From contig JAOPWM010000052.1 of NCBI GenBank assembly GCA_025965695.1, forward strand, positions 1-64,000: a DNA stretch of 64,000 bases. The letters run 5' to 3'. Position 1 is the first letter of the stretch. Every line of letters starts with the position of its first letter. The notes beneath the pieces are model-generated. The model was not told the origin of the DNA and made no database searches. It saw nothing but the letters and a program-made list of their open reading frames with translations. This DNA comes from Blastococcus sp. (GTDB lineage Bacteria; Actinomycetota; Actinomycetes; Mycobacteriales; Geodermatophilaceae). Both the position numbers and the translations under genes were made by a program. Shown here piece by piece: positions 19,431 to 28,522 of the stretch.

Positions 19431-19780
19431 GGCGCCACCGGCTGATCAGCGGGCTTCTGCCCTGCTGCCGCGCCGCGGAAGGGGGCGAAGTCCGGGGGCC
19501 GCTTGTCGTGGAAGGTGGCGTGCGCCGCGGCGAGGGTGAGGTCGCAGATGACGTGGAGGACGTGACCCCCGCCGACGCAGAAGGCGCGGTCCCCGGCTCC
19601 CGTCAGAGCGACCACACCCACCGAGGAATCGACCCAAGCGGCCTTGAAGGCGCGGATCAGCTCATCCACAGTCCGTGCCCGGAACGCGTTCAGGCACTCC
19701 GGACGGTCGATCGTGATCCAGGCCAGCCCACGATCGACCTGGAAGCGGACGTCGATCAGTTCCTCGTGATGCACATGCAT
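19427..19780 (-). pseudogene. Internally deleted MenB/BadI-type crotonase (enoyl-CoA hydratase superfamily), reading frame preserved
   Basis: VDRGLAWITIDRPECLNAFRARTVDELIRAF...VALTGAGDRAFCVGG joined to GGHVLHVICDLTLAA joined to ATFHDKRPPDFAPF; the oxyanion-hole/active-site and trimer core segments are absent. Confidence 0.75.
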
Positions 19781-19817
19781 CTCCGGTCGTTGGCAGTGGT
19801 GTGCCCTAGCGGGGCCG

Positions 19818-20858
19818 TCAGGCTTTCGGGCCGAACGTGTCGAGGATGGCCTCGAGGTTCTCGGCGAAGCGTTCCTCGGAGAGGCCGAAGCTCGGCGAGT
19901 AGAGGAGCGCGTCGTCGTAGAGACCGTCGAAGCCGTCGGAGAACCGCTGTCGCACCTCGTCCGGCGGACCCGCCACGGCCATGGCGTCGACGAGTGCCTC
20001 GGGAACGGCCGCGATCATGGCGGCCCTGTCCCGTCGCATCCAGGCAGCCCGGATCTCCTCGATGTCGCGCTCGAAGCCGTGGAGACGGAAAACGCCCGCA
20101 TAGCTCTTGACGACCGCGTAGAAAGCGATCTGTGCCTTCGCGTCAGCGCGCGCCACGTCGACGTCGTCATGGATGGAGCAGATGACGTAGCCGGCGATGC
20201 CCACATCGACATCCCTCCGACCACTGAGCTGCGTCCCCGTCGCCAGTGCCGGCCGCACGACCTCCTCGACGTACCGACGCGTGAAGATGGGGTGCCCGAC
20301 CAGGCCGTCGGCGACCGTCCCGGCTGCCTGCACCATGCGTGGGTTCACGCCGGCGAGGTAGACGGGGATGTCGGCGCGAAGCGGGGGCCGGACGGCGACC
20401 GTCGGCTGGAGCCGAACGGAGTAGAAGCGGCCCTCGTGGTTCACGCCGCTCTCGTCCATCGCCCAGAACTGGCGCAGCAGCGGTACCAACTCCTCGACCC
20501 GCTTCGCCGGCGCCTCGGGGTCGGCTCCGTGCCAATCCCTCTGCATGGTCCGCGTTCCCGTACCCAGACCCAGGATCAGCCGGCCGTTGGAGAGCTCGTC
20601 GAGGTCCCGCGCCTCGGCCGACAGGACCAGGGGTGAGCGTCCGACCGCGTAGGCGATCGCACTGCCCAGTGTCACGCGCTCACTGGCATTCGCCATCGCC
20701 GCCAGGGAGACGACAGCCGTCCGCTCGTAGAACTCGGTCGTCCAGACGGAATCGAAGCCGGCGACCTCGGCACGGGACGTCAGCTGAACCGCGGTAGCGA
20801 TGTCCCCACCCAACAGCACGATCCCCATGCGTGAGCGGGTTCCCGCGCCGGCGGTCAC
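19818..20858 (-). CDS. LLM-class (F420-dependent-like) oxidoreductase
   Basis: LTSRAEVAGFDSVWTTEFYERTAVVSLAAMANASERVTLGSAIAYAVGRSPLVLSAEARDLDELSNGRLILGLGTGTRTMQRDWHG. Confidence 0.9.
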   Translation of the reverse strand: MTAGAGTRSRMGIVLLGGDIATAVQLTSRAEVAGFDSVWTTEFYERTAVVSLAAMANASERVTLGSAIAYAVGRSPLVLSAEARDLDELSNGRLILGLGTGTRTMQRDWHGADPEAPAKRVEELVPLLRQFWAMDESGVNHEGRFYSVRLQPTVAVRPPLRADIPVYLAGVNPRMVQAAGTVADGLVGHPIFTRRYVEEVVRPALATGTQLSGRRDVDVGIAGYVICSIHDDVDVARADAKAQIAFYAVVKSYAGVFRLHGFERDIEEIRAAWMRRDRAAMIAAVPEALVDAMAVAGPPDEVRQRFSDGFDGLYDDALLYSPSFGLSEERFAENLEAILDTFGPKA

Positions 20859-20900
20859 CAGGTGCGCCCGTGCCTCGTGAACGTCACGTCGCCGGCTCCG

Positions 20901-21941
20901 TCAGACCGCGGCCGCGGGCTGTGAGCCGGCGGCCAGCCGCTGCAGCAGGGCGGCGGCCTCCGCTGCCATGCGCGGCACGAATTCGGCGATGGAGACGATC
21001 TCGCGGATGCCGCTGGAGACCTGCCCGGCGGCCATGATCCCGTTCTCGACGTCACCGGTCTCCTGAGCCCGGATCAACCCCTCGTCCTTCCACCGGATGA
21101 GTTCGTCGCTGGTCATCTCGTTGGTGCGGACGATCTCGAGCAGTCGTTCGACGCCGGCGTTGCGCAGTCCGCGCGCGGGGCCGTACACCGCGGGGAAGAC
21201 GACGTCGTCGCCCTCGCGCGCATCGACGATCCGCTGGGCGTAGGCCGGGTGCCAGTCGGTGTTCTCGTGGGTCGCGATGAATCGGGTGCCCATCGCGACC
21301 CCACTCGCGCCGAGGGCCAGCGCGGCGGCGAGCGTCCGGCCGTCCCTGGCGCCGCCGGAGAGCACGACGGGGACCGACACCGTCTCGGCGACGTTCGGCA
21401 CGAGGACGAACGTGTGCACCGGGCTGGCGTGCGTGTGGCCGCCCATCTCGTAACCGGAGGCGATGACGACGTCGACGCCCTGCTCCTCGGCCTTCTGCGC
21501 GTGACGCGTGGCGCCGACCTTGTGCATGTGGACCAGGCCGGCGTCGCGGATCATGGCGCGGAACTCACCGGGGAAGCCGGCGCTGGTCGTCAACGCCACG
21601 AGCTGGCGCTCGACCGCGCTGTCCTCGCGACGGGCCTCGATGACAGCCCGGATGTATGCCTCGCTGACCGGTAGGACGGTGCCGCTGTCGTCGCGTCCGA
21701 CGGGCACGTTGACCGCGAACGGGCGGTCGGTGAGCCCGGCCACCTCCGCGATGCTCTCTCGCAGCAGGCGGGACCCCACGGCGGGGTCCTTCGTCATCCC
21801 CGGCATGCTGACCGTGCCCAGCCCGCCGGCGGCCGACACAGCGGCCGCGATGCTGTTGGTCTTGTAGGGGCCCATGCCCTCCTGGATGATCGGGTGCTCG
21901 ATCCCCAGCAGTTCGGTCAGACGGTTGGAAAGCGTGTTCAC
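20901..21941 (-). CDS. Nitronate monooxygenase family protein
   Basis: NRLTELLGIEHPIIQEGMGPYKTNSIAAAVSAAGGLGTVSMPG...GVDVVIASGYEMGGHTHASPVHTFVLVPNVAETVSVPVVLSGGARDGRTLAAALALGASGVAMGTRFIATHE; GTG start. Confidence 0.9.
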   Translation of the reverse strand: MNTLSNRLTELLGIEHPIIQEGMGPYKTNSIAAAVSAAGGLGTVSMPGMTKDPAVGSRLLRESIAEVAGLTDRPFAVNVPVGRDDSGTVLPVSEAYIRAVIEARREDSAVERQLVALTTSAGFPGEFRAMIRDAGLVHMHKVGATRHAQKAEEQGVDVVIASGYEMGGHTHASPVHTFVLVPNVAETVSVPVVLSGGARDGRTLAAALALGASGVAMGTRFIATHENTDWHPAYAQRIVDAREGDDVVFPAVYGPARGLRNAGVERLLEIVRTNEMTSDELIRWKDEGLIRAQETGDVENGIMAAGQVSSGIREIVSIAEFVPRMAAEAAALLQRLAAGSQPAAAV

Positions 21942-21955
21942 GGTGTTCCCTCTGC

Positions 21956-23104
21956 TCAGCGGTCGGTGGTGAGGACGAGTGCGGAACCGTCGGCCAGGGC
22001 GCCGGACGTGACGACGCCGACCTCGTGCCGTGACACCTGACGGGCGCCGCCTCGGCCCTGGATCTGGAGCGCCGCCTCGGCGACGGTGTTCATGCCGTGC
22101 AGGTAGCCCTCGGCCAAGAGGCCACCGTGGGTGTTGACCGGCAGGCTGCCCGCCAATCCGGTGGCACCCGACCGGACGAACTCCCCGGCCTCGCCACGCC
22201 CGCAGAAGCCGAGGCCCTCCAGGCCCATGAGCACCACGGCGGTGAAGCAGTCGTAGATCTCGGCGAAGTCGACGTCGCTCGCGGAGATGCCGGCGCGGCC
22301 GTACAGCTCGTCGCGCAGCAGGCCCGTGAAGTTGCGGGTGTAGTCGTCGTAGAGCAACTGATCGCCGATGTCCAGGCCCGGCCTGGCACCTGCGCGGTAG
22401 GCCGCGGACGCGATCACCGCCGGCGGCTGCTGCAGATCGCGGGCCCGGTCCAGGCTCGTCACCAGGACGGCGCAGGCCCCATCGACCTCGCTCGTGCAGT
22501 CGGCCACCCGGAAGGGGTCGGCAATCATCGGTGACGCGAGGTAGGACTCCATGTCCAACGGCCGCCGCAGGATGGCGCGGTCGTTGAGCTCGGCGTAGGC
22601 CCGCTGCGCCACGGCGACGTCGCCCAGGGCCCGAGGGTCGGTGCCCGTCTCGTGCAGGTACCGCTGCGCCCACATGGCGATGTACATCAGATAGGCGTTG
22701 TAGCCGATCGGGTAGCGGTACTGGGACGCGCCCCCGGCGAACTGTCCGCTCCCCACACGGACCCCGGATCGGCCGTTGAGCGCCCGGAAGACCAGGACGT
22801 TCTCGGCGTACCCCTGCGCCACCGCCATCGCCGCCTGCTGGACCATGAAGCACGGCGACTGGCCACCCTGCTGGAAGTCCATCACGAAGCGCAGCCCAGG
22901 CAGGGCCAATGACGTGGCGACTGCCTCGCTGGACACGGAGTCGTTCAGGACGCTGAAGCTGACGACGCCGTCGATCTCCCCGAACGGCAGACCTGCGTCT
23001 TGTGCCGCCCCCCGCGCCGCCTCACTGGCGAGGTCGAGCACGGTCCGGCCTGAGGCCTTGGTCATCTCGGTGTATCCGACGCCTGCGATCGCTGCAGTTC
23101 TCAT
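21956..23104 (-). CDS. Thiolase-superfamily protein, lipid-transfer/Ltp2-like
   Basis: MRTAAIAGVGYTEMTKASGRTVLDLASEAARGAAQDAGL...SVLNDSVSSEAVATSLALPGLRFVMDFQQGGQSPCFMVQQA...SLPVNTHGGLLAEGYLHGMN; Tyr at the position of the GHP histidine. Confidence 0.85.
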   Translation of the reverse strand: MRTAAIAGVGYTEMTKASGRTVLDLASEAARGAAQDAGLPFGEIDGVVSFSVLNDSVSSEAVATSLALPGLRFVMDFQQGGQSPCFMVQQAAMAVAQGYAENVLVFRALNGRSGVRVGSGQFAGGASQYRYPIGYNAYLMYIAMWAQRYLHETGTDPRALGDVAVAQRAYAELNDRAILRRPLDMESYLASPMIADPFRVADCTSEVDGACAVLVTSLDRARDLQQPPAVIASAAYRAGARPGLDIGDQLLYDDYTRNFTGLLRDELYGRAGISASDVDFAEIYDCFTAVVLMGLEGLGFCGRGEAGEFVRSGATGLAGSLPVNTHGGLLAEGYLHGMNTVAEAALQIQGRGGARQVSRHEVGVVTSGALADGSALVLTTDR

Positions 23105-23116
23105 GGCACCTCCTCG

Positions 23117-23213
23117 GTCACCAGCAAGGTAAAAGGATCGCGGGCGATACGTCAACCGGCGGGTAGAAGTTTTCCCTTGACGTCGGTTATCAACCCGGTG
23201 TTAGTCTCGCGCC
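23117..23213. promoter_or_regulatory. Divergent promoters with two copies of a candidate operator CWACCMGCCRGTWGA
   Basis: Minus: TTGACG (23155-23150), 17 bp, TTACCT (23132-23127). Plus: TTGACG (23177-23182), 18 bp, TTAGTC (23201-23206). Operator-like CTACCCGCCGGTTGA on minus at 23153-23167; weaker CAACCCGGTGTTAG at 23191-23204. Confidence 0.55.
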
Positions 23214-23714
23214 GTGACCACAGGGCATCAACCATCACTGAGCGTCGCCACCAGACGCGTGACGATGGGCGACGTCGACGCGGCAGGGATCCTGTATTTC
23301 CCGGTGCCCTTCCGGTGGCACGAGGAGCTGTTCACCGGCTGGCTCAAGGACGTGGGGCATCCGATCAGCGGGATGCTCCGGGACGGGGAAGCCTGCCCCT
23401 GCGTGGGCTCGGCCGCGACCTACCCAGCTCCGGCGGCGGTCGACGACGAGCTGGAGATGACCCTCCACCCGACCAGCGCCGGAACGACGTCGTTCGGCCT
23501 GACGACGAGGGTCCGCCGGGTCGACAACGGGCGGCTCGTCGTGCACGTCGGCAGTTGGCACGTCTGGGCCGCCTTCACCGGGGAGGCGCCGAACCGCACG
23601 CTCAGTCCGACGCCGTTGCCGTCCTGGCTGCGGATCGCGCTCGCCGACGCACCCATGACCGAACCGCCGGCGCCTGGCAGGCCCTCGGCGATCACCACTG
23701 GAGGACAGCAGTGA
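23214..23714 (+). CDS. Acyl-CoA thioesterase (4HBT/hotdog family)
   Basis: SVATRRVTMGDVDAAGILYFPVPFRWHEELFTGWLKDVG matches the DxDAxGhxYFPxYxRW-type hotdog thioesterase motif. Confidence 0.8.
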   Translation: MTTGHQPSLSVATRRVTMGDVDAAGILYFPVPFRWHEELFTGWLKDVGHPISGMLRDGEACPCVGSAATYPAPAAVDDELEMTLHPTSAGTTSFGLTTRVRRVDNGRLVVHVGSWHVWAAFTGEAPNRTLSPTPLPSWLRIALADAPMTEPPAPGRPSAITTGGQQ

Positions 23715-24526
23715 CCGACAACGACACGATCCTCGTCGAGCGCATCCCGGTCGACGATCACGGCTCCACGCTGGGCCTGGTGACTCTCAACCGGCCGAAG
23801 GAGATGAACCCCCTCGACTGGGACACCGGCCTGCGGCTGGGCCGCATCTTCGACGAGCTGGCGGCGGACCCGCAGGTGCGCGTCATCGCCGTCACCGGAG
23901 CGGGCCGGGCCTTCTCGGCGGGCGGCGACATGAAGAAGTATCAGGTGCTGCAGCGGGACCCGAAGGACTTCCCGCAGTTCCTGGCGGACCTGCACGAGGT
24001 CTTCAGCCGTATCTCCCAGCAGCCCAAGCCCGTGATCGCGCTGGTGAACGGGATCGCGGTCGCCGGGGGGATCGAGCTGATCCTGTCCTGTGATCTGGCG
24101 ATCGCGGCCGAGTCGGCGCAGATCGGCGACGCGCACCTGACGTTCGGTCAGATGGGCGGCGGCGGGGTGCTGACGCTGCTGCCGCGCGCGGTCGGCCCCG
24201 CTCGGGCCCGCGAGCTCGTGCTTTCCGGACGCCTGCTCTCACCCGCGGAGGCGCTCGACTGGGGTCTGGTCAGTCAGGTCGTGCCCGACGCCGATCTCAT
24301 CGCCGCCGGCATCGCCTTCACCAAGGAGGTCGCCAAGAAGTCGCCGCTCGCGGTCGCGAACGCCAAGAGCGTCCTCAACGCCGCCTTCTCCGACGGGACG
24401 GGCATCCCGGCCGGGATGCGTCTCGAGCGTGAGGTGACCGCCCGTTACTGCCTCACCAGCGACGACGCGCACGAAGGACTGCACGCCTTCGCCGACAAGC
24501 GTCCCCCCGCCTTCACCGGACGATGA
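23711..24526 (+). CDS. Enoyl-CoA hydratase/isomerase
   Basis: LVTLNRPKEMNPLDWDTGLRLGRIFDEL...VTGAGRAFSAGGDMKKYQ...VNGIAVAGGIELILSCDLAIAAESAQIGDAHLTFGQM. Confidence 0.9.
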   Translation: MTDNDTILVERIPVDDHGSTLGLVTLNRPKEMNPLDWDTGLRLGRIFDELAADPQVRVIAVTGAGRAFSAGGDMKKYQVLQRDPKDFPQFLADLHEVFSRISQQPKPVIALVNGIAVAGGIELILSCDLAIAAESAQIGDAHLTFGQMGGGGVLTLLPRAVGPARARELVLSGRLLSPAEALDWGLVSQVVPDADLIAAGIAFTKEVAKKSPLAVANAKSVLNAAFSDGTGIPAGMRLEREVTARYCLTSDDAHEGLHAFADKRPPAFTGR

Positions 24527-24539
24527 ACAGGAGTTCTTC

Positions 24540-24956
24540 GTGACCACGACCGACGCACCGACCCCGACACCGCCGAAGCCGGTACCAGACGAGGACAGCG
24601 CAGGTTACTGGGAGCAGCTGCGCGAGCACCGCGTCGTTCTACAGGCCTGCACGGAGTGTGACCGTCGCCGCTTCCCGGCCACACCTGCCTGCCCCTACTG
24701 TGCCCACCCGCACTGGCGACTCGAGCAGGCCGCGGGCACCGGCACCGTCTACTCCTTCATCGTCGTGCACCGCGCCTTCGATCCCGCCTTCGCCGCAGAC
24801 GTCCCGTACACCGTCGCGACGGTCGACCTCGACGGCGGCGGACGACTCATCGCACGCATGGACCTCACAGCCCCCATCGGGGCGCGAGTCGGTCCGCACT
24901 TCGTCGACCACACCGACTGGACCGAGCTGCGGTTCCAAGAGCTGGAGGCATCATGA
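24540..24956 (+). CDS. Zn-ribbon/OB-fold (DUF35) CoA-binding protein
   Basis: YWEQLREHRVVLQACTECDRRRFPATPACPYCAHPHWRLEQAAGTGTVYSFIVVHRAFDPAFAADVPYTVATVDLDGGGRLIARM; CxxC...CxxC zinc ribbon. Confidence 0.9.
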   Translation: MTTTDAPTPTPPKPVPDEDSAGYWEQLREHRVVLQACTECDRRRFPATPACPYCAHPHWRLEQAAGTGTVYSFIVVHRAFDPAFAADVPYTVATVDLDGGGRLIARMDLTAPIGARVGPHFVDHTDWTELRFQELEAS

Positions 24957-26140
24957 CGACCCTTGCCGAGACGCACCAGAGCACCGCGTCGCCCTTCGCC
25001 GAGACCATCCGGCGGTTCACGGCGGAGAAGGTCATCCCGCGCAACCACGAGCTCGATCAGCACCCGCAGGACATGGGGCTCATCCGCGAGCTGCTCCTGG
25101 AGGCCGGCAGGCTGGGCCTGTACGGCGCGGTCATCCCGGAGGAGTACGGCGGCACGGGGCCCAACTCCCTGGCGCTCCACGAGGGCATCGAGGAGCTGGG
25201 CTACGGCAACGCCGGCCTGGCGATGTCCCTGATGCCCACCTATCTGCTGGCGCGCGCCGTCGCCCTGCACGGCTCGGCGGATCAGAAGACGCGCTGGCTC
25301 GTCCCGATCGCCGAGGGCAGCTCGATCGGGTCCTGGGCGGTGACCGAGCCGCACGCCGGTTCGGACGTCGCCAGCATCACCACCAAGGCCGAGCGCACGG
25401 CCAACGGCTGGCGCCTCAACGGCCGGAAGATGTTCATCACCAACGCGACGATCGCCGACTGCCTGCTCGTCCTGGCCCGCACGGGTGGTCCCGGCATCCG
25501 CGAGACGCTCACGACGTTCGTGATCCCCATGGACCTGCCGGGCATCAGCGTCCCGCGTGCCATAGAGAAGATGGGTCTTCGCTCCTCCCCCACGTGTGAG
25601 CTCGTCCTCGACGATGTCGAGGTCCCCGACTCCGACCGGCTGGGCCCGGTCGGGCATGGCTGGCAGATCGGCATGGACGTGCTCGACTACGAGCGGTTGG
25701 CCATCCCGGCGATCGCGGCCGGCATGTGCACTCGCGCCCTCGAGCTGTCCACGAAGTACGCCGCCGACCGCACAGCCTTCGGCAAGCCCCTCGACAAGCA
25801 CGGCCCGGTGCAGGGCATGCTCGCCGACATCGCCTGCGGGCTGCTCGAGTGCCGGCTGCTCTACCGGCACATCGCCGGGCTCGTGGATGCCGAGCGGCCC
25901 GCGATCATCGACGGATCCGTCGGCAAGCTGGTCGGGGCCAGGCTCGCCAATGCTGTCAGCAGCCTCGCCGTCCAGGTGCACGGCGGTTACGGCTACACCC
26001 GGGAGTACGAGGTCGAGCGCCTCTACCGGGACGCCCGCCTGTTCACCATCGGAGGCGGAACCAGCGAGATCCAGCAGAAGATCATCGCCGAGCACGTCGG
26101 GCGAGCGCCGGGCTGGGGCCGCCGGGCTGCGCTGCTCTGA
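24953..26140 (+). CDS. Acyl-CoA dehydrogenase
   Basis: YGAVIPEEYGGTGPNSLALHEGIEELGYGNAGLAMSLMPTYL...GSWAVTEPHAGSDVASITTKAERTANGWRLNGRKMFITNA...GGYGYTREYEVERLYRDARLFTIGGGTSEIQQKIIAE. Confidence 0.95.
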   Translation: MTTLAETHQSTASPFAETIRRFTAEKVIPRNHELDQHPQDMGLIRELLLEAGRLGLYGAVIPEEYGGTGPNSLALHEGIEELGYGNAGLAMSLMPTYLLARAVALHGSADQKTRWLVPIAEGSSIGSWAVTEPHAGSDVASITTKAERTANGWRLNGRKMFITNATIADCLLVLARTGGPGIRETLTTFVIPMDLPGISVPRAIEKMGLRSSPTCELVLDDVEVPDSDRLGPVGHGWQIGMDVLDYERLAIPAIAAGMCTRALELSTKYAADRTAFGKPLDKHGPVQGMLADIACGLLECRLLYRHIAGLVDAERPAIIDGSVGKLVGARLANAVSSLAVQVHGGYGYTREYEVERLYRDARLFTIGGGTSEIQQKIIAEHVGRAPGWGRRAALL

Positions 26141-26202
26141 GCGGCGGTCGCCATAGCCTGCACGGGCACTGTCCGTCGGGCACTGAGCCCCAAGTCGAGG
26201 AG

Positions 26203-26844
26203 ATGATGGCGTTGACGACGGTGGATGGGCTGAGCTCGGAACCGACGAACAGAGTCGCCCGTCGACGCAACCAGAAGGTCCACGACATCCTCAACGCGAC
26301 GGCGAACGTCCTGGCCGAGCGCGGATACCACGAGACCAGCCTCGACGAGATCGCCGAGCGGCTCGACCTCACGAAGGCCTCGCTGTACCACTACTTCCCC
26401 AGCAAGGAAGCGCTCGTCACCGCCTGCCTCGAGTCGGTGGGCAAGCTGGTTACCGAGCGGTTGGCCGAGACGGCCGCCAACCGGAAGGGTTCGGCGAGCG
26501 AGCGCCTGACCGCCCTCATCGTCGTGCAGTTGGACTCCATCATCCGCGAGCACCCCCAGATGGCCAGGCTGTTCCTGCAGCCGCTGGATTGGCCGGAGCC
26601 CTACCGGGAGCGCACGAAGCTGCTGCGCCAGCAGCACGACGAGGTCTTCCGGACTGTCATCCGCGAGGGGGTCGCCAACGGGGAGTTCGGCGTCATCGAC
26701 GAAGCCGTCGCCGTCCACTGCCTGCACGGAGCGATGAACTACGTCCCCGTCTGGTTCCGACCCACGCGCAAGAAGGACTACGAAGAGATGTACATGACGG
26801 TGGCCGCGAGCCTCCTACGACTGTTCCGCTCCACCCCGGCATGA
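26203..26844 (+). CDS. TetR/AcrR family transcriptional regulator
   Basis: RRNQKVHDILNATANVLAERGYHETSLDEIAERLDLTKASLYHYFPSKEALVTACLESV. Confidence 0.9.
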   Translation: MMALTTVDGLSSEPTNRVARRRNQKVHDILNATANVLAERGYHETSLDEIAERLDLTKASLYHYFPSKEALVTACLESVGKLVTERLAETAANRKGSASERLTALIVVQLDSIIREHPQMARLFLQPLDWPEPYRERTKLLRQQHDEVFRTVIREGVANGEFGVIDEAVAVHCLHGAMNYVPVWFRPTRKKDYEEMYMTVAASLLRLFRSTPA

Positions 26845-27611
26845 CGTCGGCGCTGCTGGGCGAGCTGTTCGGCCTCGAAGGCCGGCGTGCCGTGGTGACC
26901 GGAGCCAGCCGGGGCATCGGTGCCCGCGCGGCGCAGGCCCTGGATGCGGCCGGCGCCCGGGTCGCGCTCGTCGCTCGCAGCGAGGACCAGTTGCGGGAGG
27001 TGGCGGCGACTCTCGGCAACGAGGCGCTGGTGATCCCCGCGGACCTGGGCAGGAATGGCGCAGCGGAGGAGGTGGCAGACGCCGTCTCGGCGGCCTGGGG
27101 CGGCGCGGACATCCTGGTGAATAACGCGGGGCTGTCGCGTCCCACGGCCGCGGTCGACCTGTCGATGGACGACTGGGACGCCGTGCTGAACCTCAACCTG
27201 CGCAGCGTCTTCGCGCTGACCCGGGCCCTCGCCGTCGGCATGCTCGACCGCGGCTACGGCCGCATCGTGAACGTCGGCAGCGTCCTCGGCCTGCTGGGTG
27301 AGGCCTGGGCCGGTCCGTACAGCGCGTCGAAGGCGGGCGTCAACGGGCTCACCCGCTCCCTGGCCGTCGAGTGGGCGAGCAAGGGCGTGACGGTGAACGC
27401 CCTGTGCCCGGGCTGGGTCGACACCGACATGGTCGCGGAGCTGCGCGCCGATCCCCGATTCGAGCAGCGGGTGCTGCGCCGCGTGGCCGCCCGCCGGTGG
27501 GGCACTCCGCGTGACATGGACGGCGCGCTCCTGCTGCTGGCCGCGCCGTCGTCGTCGTATCTCACCGGACAGACCGTCGTGGTCGACGGCGGCCTGTCGG
27601 CGGGATGGTGA
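26841..27611 (+). CDS. SDR family oxidoreductase
   Basis: GRRAVVTGASRGIGARAAQALDAAGARVALVARSEDQL...NNAGLSRPTAAVDLSMDDWDAVLNLNLRSVFAL...YSASKAGVNGLTRSLAVEW. Confidence 0.92.
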   Translation: MTSALLGELFGLEGRRAVVTGASRGIGARAAQALDAAGARVALVARSEDQLREVAATLGNEALVIPADLGRNGAAEEVADAVSAAWGGADILVNNAGLSRPTAAVDLSMDDWDAVLNLNLRSVFALTRALAVGMLDRGYGRIVNVGSVLGLLGEAWAGPYSASKAGVNGLTRSLAVEWASKGVTVNALCPGWVDTDMVAELRADPRFEQRVLRRVAARRWGTPRDMDGALLLLAAPSSSYLTGQTVVVDGGLSAGW

Positions 27612-28522
27612 CCTCCATCGGCGTCATGCTGCCGATCTCCGACCCGCTCGGAGTCGGCACCGCCGACATCCCGGCTGCCGCGCGCCATCTCGAGCAGATC
27701 GGCGCCGACACCGTGTGGGCCGGCGACCACCTCGCTTTTCACACTCCGCTGGTCGAGCCGACCGTCACGCTCGCCACGGCGGCGGCGGTCACCGAACGGG
27801 TACGCCTGGGCTTCGGCGTGCTGCTGCTCGCGCTGCGACAGCCGGCCTGGGCCGCCAAGCAGATCAGTTCCCTGCAGGCCGTGTCCGGTGGACGCGTCGT
27901 CCTGGGCGTGGGGGTCGGCGGCGAGAATCCCGAGGAGTGGGAAGCCGCCGGCATTCCGCTGCGCGAGCGGGCCCGGCGTACCGACGCGATCCTCAGCGTG
28001 CTGCCGCAGATGCTGTCCGGCACCGCGGTCACGGTGCCGGCGCCCTACGACCTACCGGTCCCGGCGCTGGGCCCAACAGCCGGGGTCCCGCCACTCTGGA
28101 TCGGTGGACGCAGCGACGAGGCGCTCCGCCGGGCAGTCCGGTTCGCCGACGGCTGGCTCGGCATGTGGGCGGACGAGCGCAGAGTGCTCCGGGCGCGAGA
28201 GCAGCTGCAGACCGTCGCCGCGCAGGAGGGACGGGCGGTGCCGCGCACCGGTCTGCACGTCTTCGTCCACGTCGAGGACGGGGAGAGCGGGCGGGCAGAG
28301 GCGGCCGCCTTCGTCACCGGCCAGTACCAGTTGCCCTTCGAGAAGGTCGAGCGGTACGTCGCGCTCGGGTCCGTCGGTCAGGTGACCGAACAGCTGGCTG
28401 GACTGCTCACCAGCGGCGTGGACGAGCTGCTGCTGCACCCGGCCGCCGGGGACCACCGCGTCCAGTACGACCGGCTGGGCAGCGTCCTCTCCGGCCTGCG
28501 AGAGGTGGTCACCACACGCTAA
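27605..28522 (+). CDS. LLM-class (F420-dependent-like) oxidoreductase
   Basis: AARHLEQIGADTVWAGDHLAFHTPLVEPTVTLATAAAVTERVRLGFGVLLLALRQPAWAAKQISSLQAVSGGRVVLGVGVGGE. Confidence 0.9.
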   Translation: MVTSIGVMLPISDPLGVGTADIPAAARHLEQIGADTVWAGDHLAFHTPLVEPTVTLATAAAVTERVRLGFGVLLLALRQPAWAAKQISSLQAVSGGRVVLGVGVGGENPEEWEAAGIPLRERARRTDAILSVLPQMLSGTAVTVPAPYDLPVPALGPTAGVPPLWIGGRSDEALRRAVRFADGWLGMWADERRVLRAREQLQTVAAQEGRAVPRTGLHVFVHVEDGESGRAEAAAFVTGQYQLPFEKVERYVALGSVGQVTEQLAGLLTSGVDELLLHPAAGDHRVQYDRLGSVLSGLREVVTTR

